Source: Formicarius rufipectus (lineage: Eukaryota; Chordata; Aves; Passeriformes; Formicariidae). From it: DNA of 64,000 bases. This document shows, in pieces, positions 46,871 through 59,700 of the stretch (position 1 is the stretch's first letter; every line of letters starts with the position of its first letter). A program made the position numbers and the translations under genes. The stretch covers positions 689 through 64,688 of the forward strand of contig VXAU01002079.1 of the NCBI GenBank assembly GCA_013399695.1, given 5' to 3'. The notes under the pieces are model-generated. The model was not told where the DNA came from, made no database searches, and was given only the letters and a program-made list of their open reading frames with translations.

Positions 46871-49800
46871 TGTCATTAATGGCTCCGAAATGCCCCTTCT
46901 CTGTTGTCGTAACCCAGAGCTCTTCTCATGCACATTCTCTACAGAGCATCAGGGCTGGCAGCACACATTTCATCCCTCCTCAGCTGATTCCTACACACCA
47001 CAGGTGTGTTTCATGCTTCCTCCTCCACTGATAGACAAATTTAGGAGCAGATTCAATTAAAACAAAACACATCCTTAATCTAGCAAACCCACAAAAGCAT
47101 TTCAATCTCTTCCGTTCAAGGCCCTGGACTCCAATCTTCCCTTTTGCTTCCTTACAGCTCTTGAAATGTATTTTAAACTCTCACACCCAGAAAATACAGT
47201 CCATTTTGCCAACCATTATGCATCCAATGTCTCTGAACAACCCAGGAGGAGACACAGCCCTCTAGATGATTCCCAGGCTCCTCCTGCACCTTATCAAGCC
47301 CATTGCAAGTAGATCCTAAAAACCTTGAATTAATCTGCTACAATACAAACTTCAAAAGGTCCGGCACTTCAGTTTAGATGGCTTGTAAAAACTACACATA
47401 CCAATGCTGCAACACTCGTGCAAAAAAACCAAAGACTGGTAACACAGCCCAAAACACCCAAGCAGACTCCCAGTCCAAGCTGGGTTCACCACGGGGCCTC
47501 CTGAGTTCTGCAGAGCTCAAAGTGTGGGCACAGGCAGTGGGGTTTGGTTCTGCATGAAGGCCACATGACAAGTCTAATGAAGTTTGTTCTTAGCATTATT
47601 TCAAAGCTCCAGGGCTGCTGTCACCCACGTGGATCAAACCAGCAGGATTTATTTGCATCAACTCCCACTGGAAACAAAAAGCAGCAGCCACCAGCTCCTG
47701 CAGGATCCAGAAAAGCAACAAGCTCCCTCGACCTCCAGCTCCAAAGAGATGAGGACATCAAGGGCAGAGCTCACTCCCCACCTCAGAGCACCAAAGTTCA
47801 TTAAAGCAAAGAATAAATTCAGGATCTTACCTTCTAAAAAATCCCTGCAGAGCTGCAAGACCAGCTATTTCAGGTGCCAGAGGAGTTTCCCTGCCAGAAG
47901 TCCCAAGGCTGCCCCAGCAGCACTCACTCCCTGCCCCAGTGGGAGCATTTACCTTAATTAACAAACCCACATGAAGCTGAACAGAATTTCTGCCCCCCTC
48001 CTCCTCCTCCTGAGGTGTTGACATAAAACCTGGCTGCCCCTGGCCAGGTGGGACTCATCAGTATTAAGAGATTCAGAGGAAAACTGGTTTTGTCCTGCCA
48101 CTTTCTCCTGTGCTGGAATGGAGTGGGAAGAGTGAGGTTGTCCCTGTGCTGCTGGATGGCACTTCCATTTTCTGATCAGCACTTTGGCTGAGGACTGAAG
48201 TTATTTCATCACTTCCCATTGCCCTTTTCTCCCATCTTTGAAGGCCTTCCTATGCCTCCCACCTCCCTCTGACCACCTAAATAGTATAATATCCCAAAAA
48301 TCTGACTGGGAAACCAAATGCCAGCTTAATCCTATAGACTATTCCCAACTAGAAGTGCTGGAAGGAAGCAGCCTGCAAACACAATGCTCAGCTCTCATCA
48401 GGGGAGAGGAATTTCATCCTGGAATGCCATGAATGCTGTCACAGCCAGAAACTGAGCTGCTTCCAGGAGATGCTCTGTAGTATGAGGGGAGATGCTCAGT
48501 GAAGTTATTTTGGCCTCTGTGTCTCCTGGTACTGGATCAGGGTCTTTCTTGTAGGCACAGGAAAATTTGCAGCTTTAGATTCCTGTGGACAACCATCACA
48601 GCTGGACATTTTAGTGCTAAGGAACCAATCAGTTAGTGATGGGAAAGCAGATTTTGGTGTAAAAATACAAAGAGAAAGAGAAGATGTGACAACACTCGCT
48701 GATCATTCTCTTGCTCCCATGTCTTTCTAAAGAAATGTGGGAAGAGGAGCTGATTTATTGGGATAGCCTGGATGGAGAGATGCTATAACAACCTAAAGCT
48801 GTCTTGAACTGAGGAATGGGAGGTTGAGAGGATGCCCAAGTCAAACTTCAGGGACTAATTTCAGAGTCATATACAGAGCAGTGAACACAAACTGCCCTGG
48901 TATTTGGGGGCAGCTGGTCTCAAGGCTGATTCAGTTTCTAAATTGTTTTGTAAGCTTCCTAAAAACTGCAGCACGAGGCATTTGGCAGGGGAGAGCAGGA
49001 GATGGAGAGCAAATCAGGAGTGCTTTCCACGCTGCCACATGAGCCATGTTGCTTGTCACGCTGATAGATTGGGGACCTTGGCTGTAATAAACCCCAAAAC
49101 AATTAAACGGCACGTGACTCTGGGAGGGGGGAGGTTTACTTTGCAGGATTTGCATCAACATTTTCTTTGGCTTCCATCCAGGCAGCTCAGCACCTCTTGG
49201 AGCCACTCAAACAAGCCCAACTTTGAAAGCAAAGCCCTGTCAGAAGCTGCGAGTCTCGCCCAGCCCCACGTCCACACCAGGGGGGTGGCGAGGACCACAA
49301 ATCTTCTCCGAAGGTCTCAGCTCTCTCCACACACGTGAGGAAACTCCCAGCAGTCTGCAGGTGGCTTTTCAAGCCTTGTGAGGATGATAAAACACAGCCC
49401 TGTGCAGTCTAAGGCCAAGCTTCGTGGCCAGGGCTGTCATGGGGAGATGAAGCTCAGCTCCACCTCCAATCCTTCACAGAATTTAGGGGAGATGGGCACT
49501 TTTGGAATTTTGGTTGGCATGCTCTGGAAGAAGGGTGTGGGGGGACCCAGTGCTGGGTCCAGATGTGCCTCCCTGTCCCTGCTGCTGAGCGGTGCATGGA
49601 TGACCTGGGGCTTGACTTCAGACTCAGTGACAGAAGTTTTGGTGCACAGACAATAAGCAACGTGGTGGGTATTAAAAACCAGCTACAGGTTTGTTCTAGC
49701 ACATAGTTGTGATTTCTCTCTTTTCCAGCCTGGTTTGCAAGTGCAGAGCAAACTTTTTGTTCTGTAAGGTTCAGAGCAAACTGCTGGCTCGCTCTAGTAA

Positions 49801-50040
49801 CATCATCTGGGGTCTCGTGGTTATTTTATGTAGAGTATTTTTGCAATTCACCTCATCCCTAAAAGTCTTTCTGTTTTGAGGAGGTTCTTTTCACACGGTG
49901 CAAGTGGAAAGTGGGCTGAGGCAGCTCCACACGTGCATTGCAACCATCTCTGAGCCATTTTTGTCCTTCATCTGTTTGATGTCACCTGCGCTGCCAGAGG
50001 AGCTGAGCTGCTGCGGGGTGAGCCGGGAAGGGAAGTGGTG
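46871..50040. other. Intergenic sequence
   Basis: Mixed sequence with no supported gene, RNA or repeat. Confidence 0.6.
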
Positions 50041-50046
50041 CTGCTG

Positions 50047-50950
50047 ATTGACTGGGCTGGACTGGGCTGAGCTGGGCTGGACTGGGCTGGGTTGGACTGG
50101 TCTCAGCTGGAATGGGCTCAGCTGAACTGGACTGGGCTGGACTGAGCTGGGCTGGGCTGGACTGAGCTGGGCTGGGCTGGACTGGGCTGGAATGGGCTCA
50201 GCTGAGCTGAGCTGGACTGGGCTGAGCTCCCCTGGGCTGGACTGGACTGAGCTGAGCTGGACTGAGCTGGGTTGGGCTGGGCTGGGCTGGACTGGGCTGA
50301 GCTGGGCTCGGCTGGGCTGGGCTGGACTGGACTGGGCTGGGCTGAGTTGAGCTGAGCTGGACTGGGCTGAGCTCCCCTGGGCTGGACTGGACTGAGCTGA
50401 GCTGGACTGAGCTGGGTTGGGCTGGGCTGGGCTGGACTGGGCTGAGCTGGGCTCGGCTGGGCTGGGCTGGACTGGACTGGGCTGGGCTGAGTTGAGCTGA
50501 GCTGGACTGGGCTGAGCTCCCCTGGGCTGGACTGGACTGAGCTGAGCTGGACTGAGCTGGGTTGGGCTGGGCTGGGCTGGACTGGGCTGAGCTGGGCTCG
50601 GCTGGGCTGGGCTGGACTGGACTGGGCTGGGCTGAGTTGAGCTGAGCTGGACTGGGCTGAGCTCCCCTGGGCTGGACTGGACTGAGCTGAGCTGGACTGA
50701 GCTGGGTTGGGCTGGGCTGGGCTGGACTGGGCTGAGCTGGGCTCGGCTGGGCTGGGCTGGACTGGACTGGGCTGGGCTGAGTTGAGCTGAGCTGGACTGG
50801 GCTGAGCTCCCCTGGGCTGGACTGGACTGAGCTGAGCTGGACTGAGCTGGGTTGGGCTGGGCTGGGCTGGACTGGGCTGAGCTGGGCTCGGCTGGGCTGG
50901 GCTGGACTGGACTGGGCTGGGATGAGTTGAGCTGAGCTGGACTGGGTTCC
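50047..50950. repeat. Pentamer (GGCTG/GACTG/AGCTG) array with a 145-bp higher-order unit
   Basis: The first part (50047-50225) is an irregular run of 5-bp units. Then a 145-bp unit repeats at 50226, 50371, 50516, 50661 and 50806; the first four copies are identical and the fifth has one substitution (GGGATGAG for GGGCTGAG) before it ends. Each unit has seven AGCT sites. The + strand is G-rich and nearly free of C runs. The minus strand is open for about 350 codons of Ser/Pro/Ala/Gln only because CCAGC-type units lack stops in any frame; it is not a gene. Confidence 0.97.
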
Positions 50951-51054
50951 CCTGCCCTCATTGCTCCACCAGCGCAGCCTTTACCTCGTTAACCTCCTGA
51001 TAACCATTAACCACCCTCGGTCCTTGCACGTGTTTCAGCCCCTGCAGCTCCCCA

Positions 51055-51370
51055 CGGGGAGCACAGCCCGAGCCGGGCTCCGAATCCAGCCCCCCGCTCG
51101 GGTTTTAGGCAGCCCCTGGGAAGAGCGAGGGGGTCTCCTCCTGCCCTCCCTTCATCCAGCCGAGTGAGGAGGAGGCTCCCAAAACCTTCCTCGCCGCTGG
51201 GCTCAGCCCGTTCCCCGGCACACGAGGCGAACCCTGCTGTCCTCCTGAGGATGCTCCGGGCTGAAGTTTGGGAATCTGGAGCCCTTCCACACATCTGTGC
51301 TCAAGCTGCGGGTGCGGAGCGAGGCGCAGCCTTCCGCGAACGATGCGTGGAGGGGGAGTTCGCATCGTGT
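51055..51370. promoter_or_regulatory. CpG-island-like segment beside the pentamer array
   Basis: GC-rich sequence with many CpGs (CGAGCCGGGCTCCG, CCCCCGCTCGGG, GGAGCGAGGCGCAGCC, CCGCGAACGATGCG) from about 100 bp after the array. No gene start is recognised next to it. Confidence 0.45.
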
Positions 51371-52740
51371 GTTCTCTTTTCGGCTTTTTCACTTCTCAGT
51401 TCATAAACAGAAGTAACATTCCTCCTCCAGAGTTCCCTGCGCTTCAAAGTTGCCATGCGATGGACGAGAAGAGGCTGGAGCTGGGGGATGTTGGTGTGGA
51501 GGCAGATGAGTCTCCTCTTGCTGTCCTGCTTGGTGAAGCCATCCAGAAACTTGCTTCATCCTGCGGCTGCTTGGGGGAAAAAAGTTCTGTAGCCAGAGGG
51601 GGAAAAGTTTGATTTGGGTTTTTTTTGTGTGTGTTTGTCCCCACAGGCACCACCGGCTCCTTCCTCATCCCCTCTGCCTTCCCCTCCACCTCCTCTGCTG
51701 CTGAGGGAGCACCCCACAGTTGTGCTGTTGCACTTCAAAACACGGCACCAACATTCATTTCTCAGGTCCTCCTCGTTTTTCTTCATGTTCCCTGAGTACA
51801 TACGGATATTTAATGACCTAAAACTGTAATTGAAGCAATTACTTTAACACTGAGGCAAACACAGGTGTTAGCACCCTCCCAGAGAGGCCCTCAGTGCATT
51901 TGCTTAATGCTTTTAATTACAGTTGTTAATATGACAGTTTGATAAGGCACTTGACAGCTTCTGTTTAGGTTGGGATGCTCTTTTACTCTGCCAATGCTGC
52001 AGAGATGCTTGGAAGCAGCAGCCTGCGCAGGAAGAACTGTTCCTGACTCAAACCATCTCCCAGGGCATTGCATCAGATTAAAGTGACTTTTTTCTTCTCT
52101 TTTCAACAGGGACTTTTCCCTCCTTCACCTCCCAGTGCGAATGTGGATGTAGGAGCAACAAACAGCAATGGGAAAGGAAATGCACAGAAACCACACAACG
52201 ATTTACTGGGGCTTTAGCAAAATATTATCATTCTTAATGTTTGTCGGCATGTGGCAATTTTCTTTGAACTGGGGATAGTTTAAATTCCTGCTTGCTTTGA
52301 AGACTTAATTTTCTCCCATAAAGATTAGAGAGACTGTCTTGGATAATTTTAGGACTTAGGCCCACTATTTGCTGAGCTCAGGCATGTTTTGCACCATGTA
52401 TATTTTATTTGCCACCTGCCAGCAGCCAGTGTCCACATTTCCCCAAAGTCTAGAGGTCCTGGACAAATCCTGAGCAAAGCCATCCTCTCTGGCCCACACC
52501 CTGGGTTGGAGGTTCGTGGCCCAAGCACCCACACAAAGGCAGACACAGCTCAGCACCACTCATTAAATAACATTTCCAGGCACAGGGGGTGCCCCAACCT
52601 TGCACAAAGGGACACCTGTGAGTGCCTTTTGTGAGGGCCACAGTGCCAGAGAGATGCCCATGGGACAAGGTGTGTGTCCTGCTGCTGATGCAGAACGCCC
52701 CCAAGCTCAGTGTGTTGACAGGCAAGCGAGGCGTGAACCT
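51371..52740. other. Intergenic sequence
   Basis: No gene is recognised. Blocks 51780-51965 and 52200-52350 are AT-rich with several TAAT cores and look like candidate conserved elements. Confidence 0.5.
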
Positions 52741-52746
52741 GAAGAA

Positions 52747-52815
52747 ATAGAATGTATAGAATCATTAAGGTTGGAAAATACATCCAAAATCATCAAGTCT
52801 AAACTTCAATGTCTC
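52747..52815 (-). mobile_element. CR1-type LINE 3' terminus (minus strand)
   Basis: ATAGAATGTATAGAATCATT, AAGGTTGGAAAATACATCC and AAAATCATCAAGTCTAAAC match the antisense end of CR1 with its terminal short repeat. About 70 bp is kept. Confidence 0.85.
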
Positions 52816-53641
52816 TGGGACTCTGATTAGAGTCAGGGCTTCACCCACTCCCTGCTTTGGCCGTGGTGGAACAGACCAGAAACATTTGGAGGTGACAAGA
52901 GGAAACATTCCCAGCCCTGGGGACCGTTACCAAGTGGTAGATGGGGATGAGGCGTGGAAAGGCATGTCAGTGTAAAATCACAGCTCTTTGCTGAGGAGGG
53001 GAACACGCTGAAAAGCACCAATAGATGAAACTCGAGGCAGCCAAATCCAAAATAAAGCCTGTAGACACAGCAGTCATTGTAGAGTATTTCTGAATGACTG
53101 TTGTGCCTTTGTTTGTGTCTGCAGCCGGTTAAGTAGAAAGGGATTGTTGTCTTTACTCACACACATTCCCTCGCCCTGAGTTAACTTCCTTGGGCAGACG
53201 AGTGCCCAGAAATAAACTGTCATAACCACCGAGTCAAACTGCCAAGGGGTGGTGAAGTGTCCAACTCCAATGTCTTCAATCAAGACCGGTTTCCTCCTTT
53301 GAAGATACGCTTTTGCCAAGCGCAAGTCGTACCTCAGTCAGTTGCCAGTTATTGGACTTGATACGGCTGAAAATCTCATGGCCCATGAAATAAAGGTCAG
53401 CAGAAAACTTAGTGAGGGGTGTAGGAAACTTAGCAAGGGGTGTCTTCTGGCCTGGAGTATGTGAGTCTGCAAAAGGTTGGCAACCCGTACCCACCGTCAT
53501 GGTGTTTTCCACGGTGTCCCCTGATAACGGGATTAGGGAGAACCAATATTAGTTCAAAGGAGCTGCAGGGAAGTCTCCGACGTTTGGTCACGACCAGCCT
53601 TCGGTGGCTGTTGTTTGGTGGGAGTGCTGGAGGTGCTAACC
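52816..53641. other. Intergenic sequence next to the LTR-like element
   Basis: Mixed sequence with short open frames on the minus strand that match no protein family I know. It could include diverged retroelement DNA, but I see no diagnostic motif. Confidence 0.4.
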
Positions 53642-53875
53642 TGTCACAGTTGGAGTTGGTCACACGACAAAGTTTCTTCCAAAACAGAATCCTTTATTGA
53701 ACAGAAGACTGCGATTTATATACATTTTATCACTTACACATGTCAGTGACCCATTGGCCTTTAGTAACATAAATAATTCTCAATTGGACATCGTTAGTGC
53801 GCATGTTAAACAACTATGACTCAGCACTTTATACAGCAAATCCATCCTGTGTCACCTTCCTGTTCCGTGCTGACA
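53642..53875 (-). mobile_element. Solo-LTR-like endogenous retroviral element
   Basis: Read on the minus strand, the 234-bp segment begins TGTCAG and ends CTGTGACA, so it has TG/CA ends within a 5-bp TGTCA/TGACA inverted repeat. It has a TATATAAA box (53715-53722 on +) about 20 bp before an AATAAA-type poly(A) signal (53693-53698), the usual U3-R-U5 order. No primer-binding site, gag, pol or env sequence and no second LTR is recognised nearby, and no clear target-site duplication is seen. It is probably an old solo LTR; family unknown. Confidence 0.6.
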
Positions 53876-55780
53876 CCTGACTGCAGTAATACAGTTCCTT
53901 CTTCAATTCCAACTGTTTTACAAAGACCCCAGTCCAGCTGGGGCCCCCCACACTAACCCAGCCCAGGGAGGGACCCTCGGGGCTGCAGGGGATGGATGCG
54001 GAGCCGTCCGAGGGATGCTCTGGGGCTCCTGCTGAGCTCCCGGTGCCCTCTGGGGGTGTTTCTGACACCCATGGGTGTTCTTTAGCAGCTCGTCCTGCCA
54101 AGCAGCTCGGCAGCATCCCCCTCCCTCCAAGTGGAGGAATCACCAGTTCTCTTCTCCCAAAGCATCCCTGATGGGAAGCGCCTGCCCTGCCCGGAGCAGC
54201 GTTCCCCAGGCATGAATATTTCATGGCACTGGTTTTGGGGAGATTACTTATGGTTGAGTTCTCCTGGCCCATAACTACAGTTTTGTGACCGTCAGCACTT
54301 CTTTGGTAATTTAAAAGTTGGTTGAAAAGAAAAAAGAAGCAAACGGAGGCTGTGGGGGTACAGTCAAGGTCTTGTGCTCCTACAAATACCACGATAAAAG
54401 TGTATTAGTTCATAAGAATACCTTGAAATATTTAAGAGAGCATCAGCAGGCAATATATGTATATGAATAAAACTAACACTTCGTGAAGTGTGTGGGAAGG
54501 AGAACATTTGGGAGTCAGCACATTTCTTACCAACTGCATGAAGTGCACCCAAGGGTGAATTTTTTATTTATTTGGATTTTTCTTTACAACTACCCCCTAC
54601 AGAGCTTAGGATTTGTGGACATGAAAAATAACAACAAGATTTACAAGGCACAAAACTCTTGTTGATGCAAAGAAGATGCTGAGCCTGCCCAGCCCCTTCC
54701 TTTGGACACAGCTGAGGGAGTCTGGTCCCAAAAAGCTGAGATCTCTCCTCAAAACAGTCAGACCTGCCTTCTCCCTGATGGCTGGATGGTTGTGAGCTTT
54801 TCCTGCTGCTTCCAAGGGCCATCCCACCATAACTGTCCCACGGCCCCACCCCCAGTAAGAGATATTTGTTTGCAAGGTGAGCATCCCTATTTAATGGGAA
54901 GCATCTTCTCTGTGTGAAAACCTGTTTGAAACATCCCTGGGCTCGAGTGGTGCAGAAGGCTTTGACTAAACATTTGAGCTATCTTTAGCTCCTTGGAAAC
55001 ATCAGTCTTGCCAGACATAAAACCATCTCGATAAACTCTCATTTGGAGAAATATCTCATCTCCCTCTTTGCTCCCCAAACAGAATAATTAATAAACCAGG
55101 AATACAGAAGACTACAGTGGCATGCCAAACAAGCCTCTCCCTTGCTGCAGGAGGGCAGCTGCTCTCATCTCTCCTCTTAGGATTACTCCACTTTCAGAAA
55201 TCAGCAGAGTCTTTTTTTAAAAATTTTTTTTTAAGTACCTCGAATCAGTTTTGGCCTGAAAGGGCCATCAAGGAATCGGTCACAAAGCTCTGCAGAACAG
55301 CTCTGCACCTTTCGTGCTGCAATAGGACAGTCAAATTGCTATTTTCCCTTCCTCGGTGGCCTTTGGATGGTGCCAGTGGAGCTTCTCCTGGTGGCCAGGG
55401 ATGAGAAGTGTCACAGAGGAGCCGGTCTGGCTCCTTCTGCCTTTCCTCGGCACCTGGCCAAGAGCAAGCTACTGGTTTTTTTCCCCTCCCTCTCTCACTT
55501 CCAGGATATTTTGCCTTCCCATGAACTAGTCAATAGCCTGGCCCCGTCTTGTTCCCTCCTTGCACCACGTTTGGGACGAGAGGCCCTGCCTGGGCATGGA
55601 GGTCCAAGGAGAGCTCACGGGAGGGACCCTGAGATCTTCCTGCCCCTCTGCTGTGTTGGCTCATTTCCTTCTCAGCTCTCCTTCTATCGCTTTTCAAATT
55701 AAGGTGCACAGGAAACCAGAGCGGTTTCTGATCTCTCCTCCACCTAAAAAATTAGAACATCAAAACCAGTTTTACCAGCA
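53876..55780. other. Intergenic sequence
   Basis: No gene, RNA or clear repeat is recognised. Bases 54230-54560 are AT-rich. Confidence 0.55.
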
Positions 55781-56790
55781 ATAAACGAAGCTACTTTGAA
55801 AAGTGAGGCAAAGGGATCTATGTGGAGTCAGTAAGACATTGTTAGGATCTCTTTGATCGGGAGCCTTAAATGAAAATTATCAAATGGCGCTTTAAAACAT
55901 ACACCCTTTTGTTTGATTAGCCTGCTGCAGATAACCTTTATTAAACCTGATCTAAAATTACAGCCATGCACTGGTGGTTCTTTGATGCCTTGGCTGTTTC
56001 ATTTCCTGTTTATACTATGATACACGTTGCACTAGGAGATAAAGCACTTCTGAAGGATATTAAGACATGAAAGTCCCTTGGCTATTTGCTGGCACTGTTT
56101 TGATGTTTTCTTGCTCTCTAGAAATTAGCATATCCTTTTCAAAGACTGCCTCTGATGAGAGTAATCCTTTGCCATGATGTATTTGCTAAAAGTCATAAAT
56201 GATAGTATATTGTGTAAAGAAATGACACATAAAAGGGACGATGCTAGATTATTGATAATGAGGCAACTTGTGCAACTCTGCTTTTGGCTTTTATAAAACA
56301 CATTTTTGACACCATAAATACATTGAGCTTATATTAATGAGGATTTAATACTTCTGAGATTTTTAGAAACTTGCTTAGAACAACTTTTCAAAAGAAGGTT
56401 TTTTTGGGAAGTTTAATGTTTTCACTAATTTTGATAAGATATTCTGTTAAGCACGTTTTGCTGCCTTCATAATGAGGAATGATGGAAAGGTTTTTAGCAT
56501 GGCTTTGCCAGAATTAAACTGTGCTAGAATATTTATTTTATTAATTTGTATAGTGTCTATTGCCATAGAAACGAGGTAGATTAATTACAGACATTTGCAA
56601 CAAAATGTTACCTTTCAGAAAAAAAGAACTTTGACACACATAAAAGCAAAACACGAGGATCTGATATCTGAAGGTGTAAATAAGTATTGCTCTGTTGAAG
56701 CTTTGAAGTGACATTGATTTACATCACCAAAAGATCTGTCTCCTGTTGTCACTAACAAATGACCTGAGCATTTTCACAGAAGAGGAAACC
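55780..56790. other. AT-rich candidate conserved noncoding block
   Basis: About 1 kb of AT-rich, nearly CpG-free, non-repetitive DNA, the longest such block in the window. It has a TCF-type CTTTGATC at 55851-55858, several ATTA/TAAT cores and GATAA motifs. Proposed as a conserved enhancer-type element from composition only. Confidence 0.4.
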
Positions 56791-59700
56791 ATGCCTGGAT
56801 GACCTAGAAAATAAGGACCAGGGGGTTGGGATGATGGAGGGACCACGAAGAGCAGCAAGGGTTTGGAGATGTTAACCAGCCTCTTTTCAAAGGCACTTTT
56901 CCAAGACTTTTCAAAGTGCTTTGGATGACGAGATCTAAGTTAGACTCTAAAATTTCTGGAACTGCATGAAAATCACCACAATATTTACTGAGTGGTGTTT
57001 GCACAAACACTCTTCCCTGACACGTGGTAGCACAAGAGCTCTGATGGAGGTGGTGGCATTGGCAACTCCTTGCAGTGGGCTGACTTTGCTGGAGTGTGAT
57101 ACAGATTTAGAGGGTTTTTTTCTGTGGACAGACACAGAGAGCTGAATTTTGTATTTTTCAAAGAGGGTGACCGAAGTTACACACCTGAGGCTGTGCCCAA
57201 CACACCCCAGGATGAGTGTTTTGGCACCTAAATTAGCAAACAGAATTCACAACCACTCTGAGTACCTGAACTCACCCTCCTAAAAATCCAGTCCCTTATC
57301 TGTACACCTTCACCTTAGATATCCCAAAGTGATAATCCTGCCCTCAGGAACCAAAGATCTCATCTGATACTCTGAAATCAATGGGACAATTGACTGTGGG
57401 TGGCTGCTCCGAGCAGCCCTGAAGGCATAAAGGTCACAGGCAGCCTGGAACGGGAGGGACAGCCCTGCTGCCACCAGCACACTCCCAGTAGGCACCCTTT
57501 AGAGTTGCCACCATTCCAACCAGCACAGGGCACTGCTGCTCCTGTCTGTGCACCTCTCCAGCTCAGGGCAGGAGCTGGGGTTTTATCAGTTCAGGTAAAC
57601 TGCAGCAGGAGATGGGAAGAAGGAGCACTTGGAAAGGCAGAGACAAATTATGCCTCCAGTGATGAAAGCCACCTTAACTGCGGCGGGGGCTGAGGCATTG
57701 CCAAGATGATTGCCAGCTAAGCATGTATTAAGCAAATATCTCTCCTTCCTTCCAGCTAGGCCTCCAGTGGAATTGCCTTCTCCTACAATTTACTGGATTG
57801 GAAGTGCATTGAGTGACAAAATTACTTTTTTTAATAGCTGGGGGAAAAAAATCACGAACAGTTGACAATTCAAGAGAAAAAAGGACTTTTAAAAAATTGA
57901 TAGTGTTTTTTTCCTGTACCCTTGTCAGAAAGTCTTTCAACTTCTCTCTTGGAAAGCAGAGACATGAAGAAGGTGCTGGGAAAAGGCTTTCTGCATGGGC
58001 ACCTGCTGTTATTACTGCAAGCAGTGACAGGGAGTGAAGGCATTTAGGATTAGTCCCTAAGAAATGGGGATTATCAGGCCTTCTTTCTGCAGGACCTTTG
58101 CTCACTGGCCCGTGTGCCAGCCACACCAGGATTTGCAGGACTCCAGCTGGCTCCCTGGGGAGTGTGGCCCATTCCATGCTTTGCCATGTGCCAAGAGTAC
58201 TCATGGCCATGAGCAGGACTCATAAGATCAGCTCATGCCTGTATAAGGATTTCCTCAAATTTGGGATGATTTGACTAAAATACACACAAGACTCATGCTG
58301 AGCTCACTTTCAAACGAAAGTGAGAGGAAGGGTGATGAGCAGAAAGCATGTGATGTCCTCAAAGCCAAAGGACTTGGTCTTTCTTGGAGGTCCTTGGCAG
58401 CCTCCTGCCAACATCCATATGTCTCCATGGGTCCAAGGCAGAGGAACCAGAGGCTGCTCCAGAATCCATCCCTGACCAGCTCAACTGGCCCAAGAGGCAG
58501 CTGTGAGTGAGGCCAGACACTCCCTGCAATAGGGGCTCCCTCCAGGAGCCTCTGGCTCCACCAGCACGAGAGTGGAGCAGCCAAGGGCTCTCTCTGTCTC
58601 AATGCCAGGGTGTCACAAGGCTGGTGAGTCACATGAGGATCACAAAGTGTTGTTCTCATAATGGAGCTTAAAACAGCCAGTGTCAAGGTAAAAGCACCTG
58701 GAAATGAGATGGCAGGAGCTTTACAGCCTGGCCAGGGCTAATGCACCCAGGTAATGCACTCACTCAGCTGCTGCCATTCCCCGGGACCCGGCCAGCCAGG
58801 CAGGAGTTCCAGGAATAGCATCAAGACCTCACCAGATAACCATAAACAGCCCATTCAAGCACCTGGGGGAGGACATCTGCTCACATGAAGAACTTCCTGC
58901 CCATTTGCTGGAGCTGAGGATGCTCTTTGCTGCTCCCTGGCATGCTCAAGGTTGCATCCCAAACATCCAGACGCGGCCAATGAGGTTTGGTGCAAAAGGT
59001 GGCCTTTCCCTTTGGAGTTCCTCTGAAAACCCACCCAGCACACACCCTCTCCCTTTGTTTGTCTCCAGAGCATCATTAGGGTTCGATAACGATCTCAGAG
59101 GTGCTAAGCTGATAATCATCTACCTCAGCTACTCCAAACACTTTGTCGGGCACGTTGGTAATGAAAACATAAAGTGTAAAGATATCCCCTTCCCAAGGCA
59201 ATGGAAAACCTGAGTGGAGATTGACATTGGAAACAAGATAGGCAGAGGGAGAAGCCAAGTGAAAAGGAGGAACATCTGGTTCCGTTTTGCTTTGTGAAAT
59301 TATCTCACACTGCCCAAGCAGTACCTTCTCTGAAGTATATAAACGCTGAAGACACACACACATGGTTGTTATCAAATGGTATTGTGCAAAATTAAATTGG
59401 CTACTTTATGGTGAAATGGAGAAGGAAAGCAGGCATTTCAAACACATGCGTGTCTCTCAGCGAGGTCTGGAAGCGATCACGGAGCAAGGATGGCTACTTT
59501 AAAATATCTACAAATAGTTGGGGCCATTCTGCTAGATGAATAAGCTGGGGCTGAATTTAATAAAGTTATCAAGGGCATAATAACACAGGGCCCAGTGCCT
59601 GAAACTAATAAGTGGTTTGGTGAGCATGAGATAGTTCATATGTGCAGAGCATTCCTCCGGCGTTGACTCGCAGGGGTGGAACACCATGCCCAGCTCCTCC

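Noticed and set aside
49891..50961. Minus-strand open frame of about 356 codons rich in Ser, Pro, Ala and Gln
   Set aside because: It is the reverse of the GGCTG-type pentamer array. CCAGC-like units have no stop in any frame, so the length is a by-product of the repeat.
53074..53663. Minus-strand short open frames next to the LTR-like element, considered as retroviral gag or pol remains
   Set aside because: No zinc knuckle, protease, reverse transcriptase or other retroviral motif is visible, and no primer-binding site follows the LTR end.
59076..59375. Minus-strand open frame of 99 codons
   Set aside because: It resembles no protein I know and lies in ordinary intergenic sequence. Chance frames of this size are common in 64 kb.
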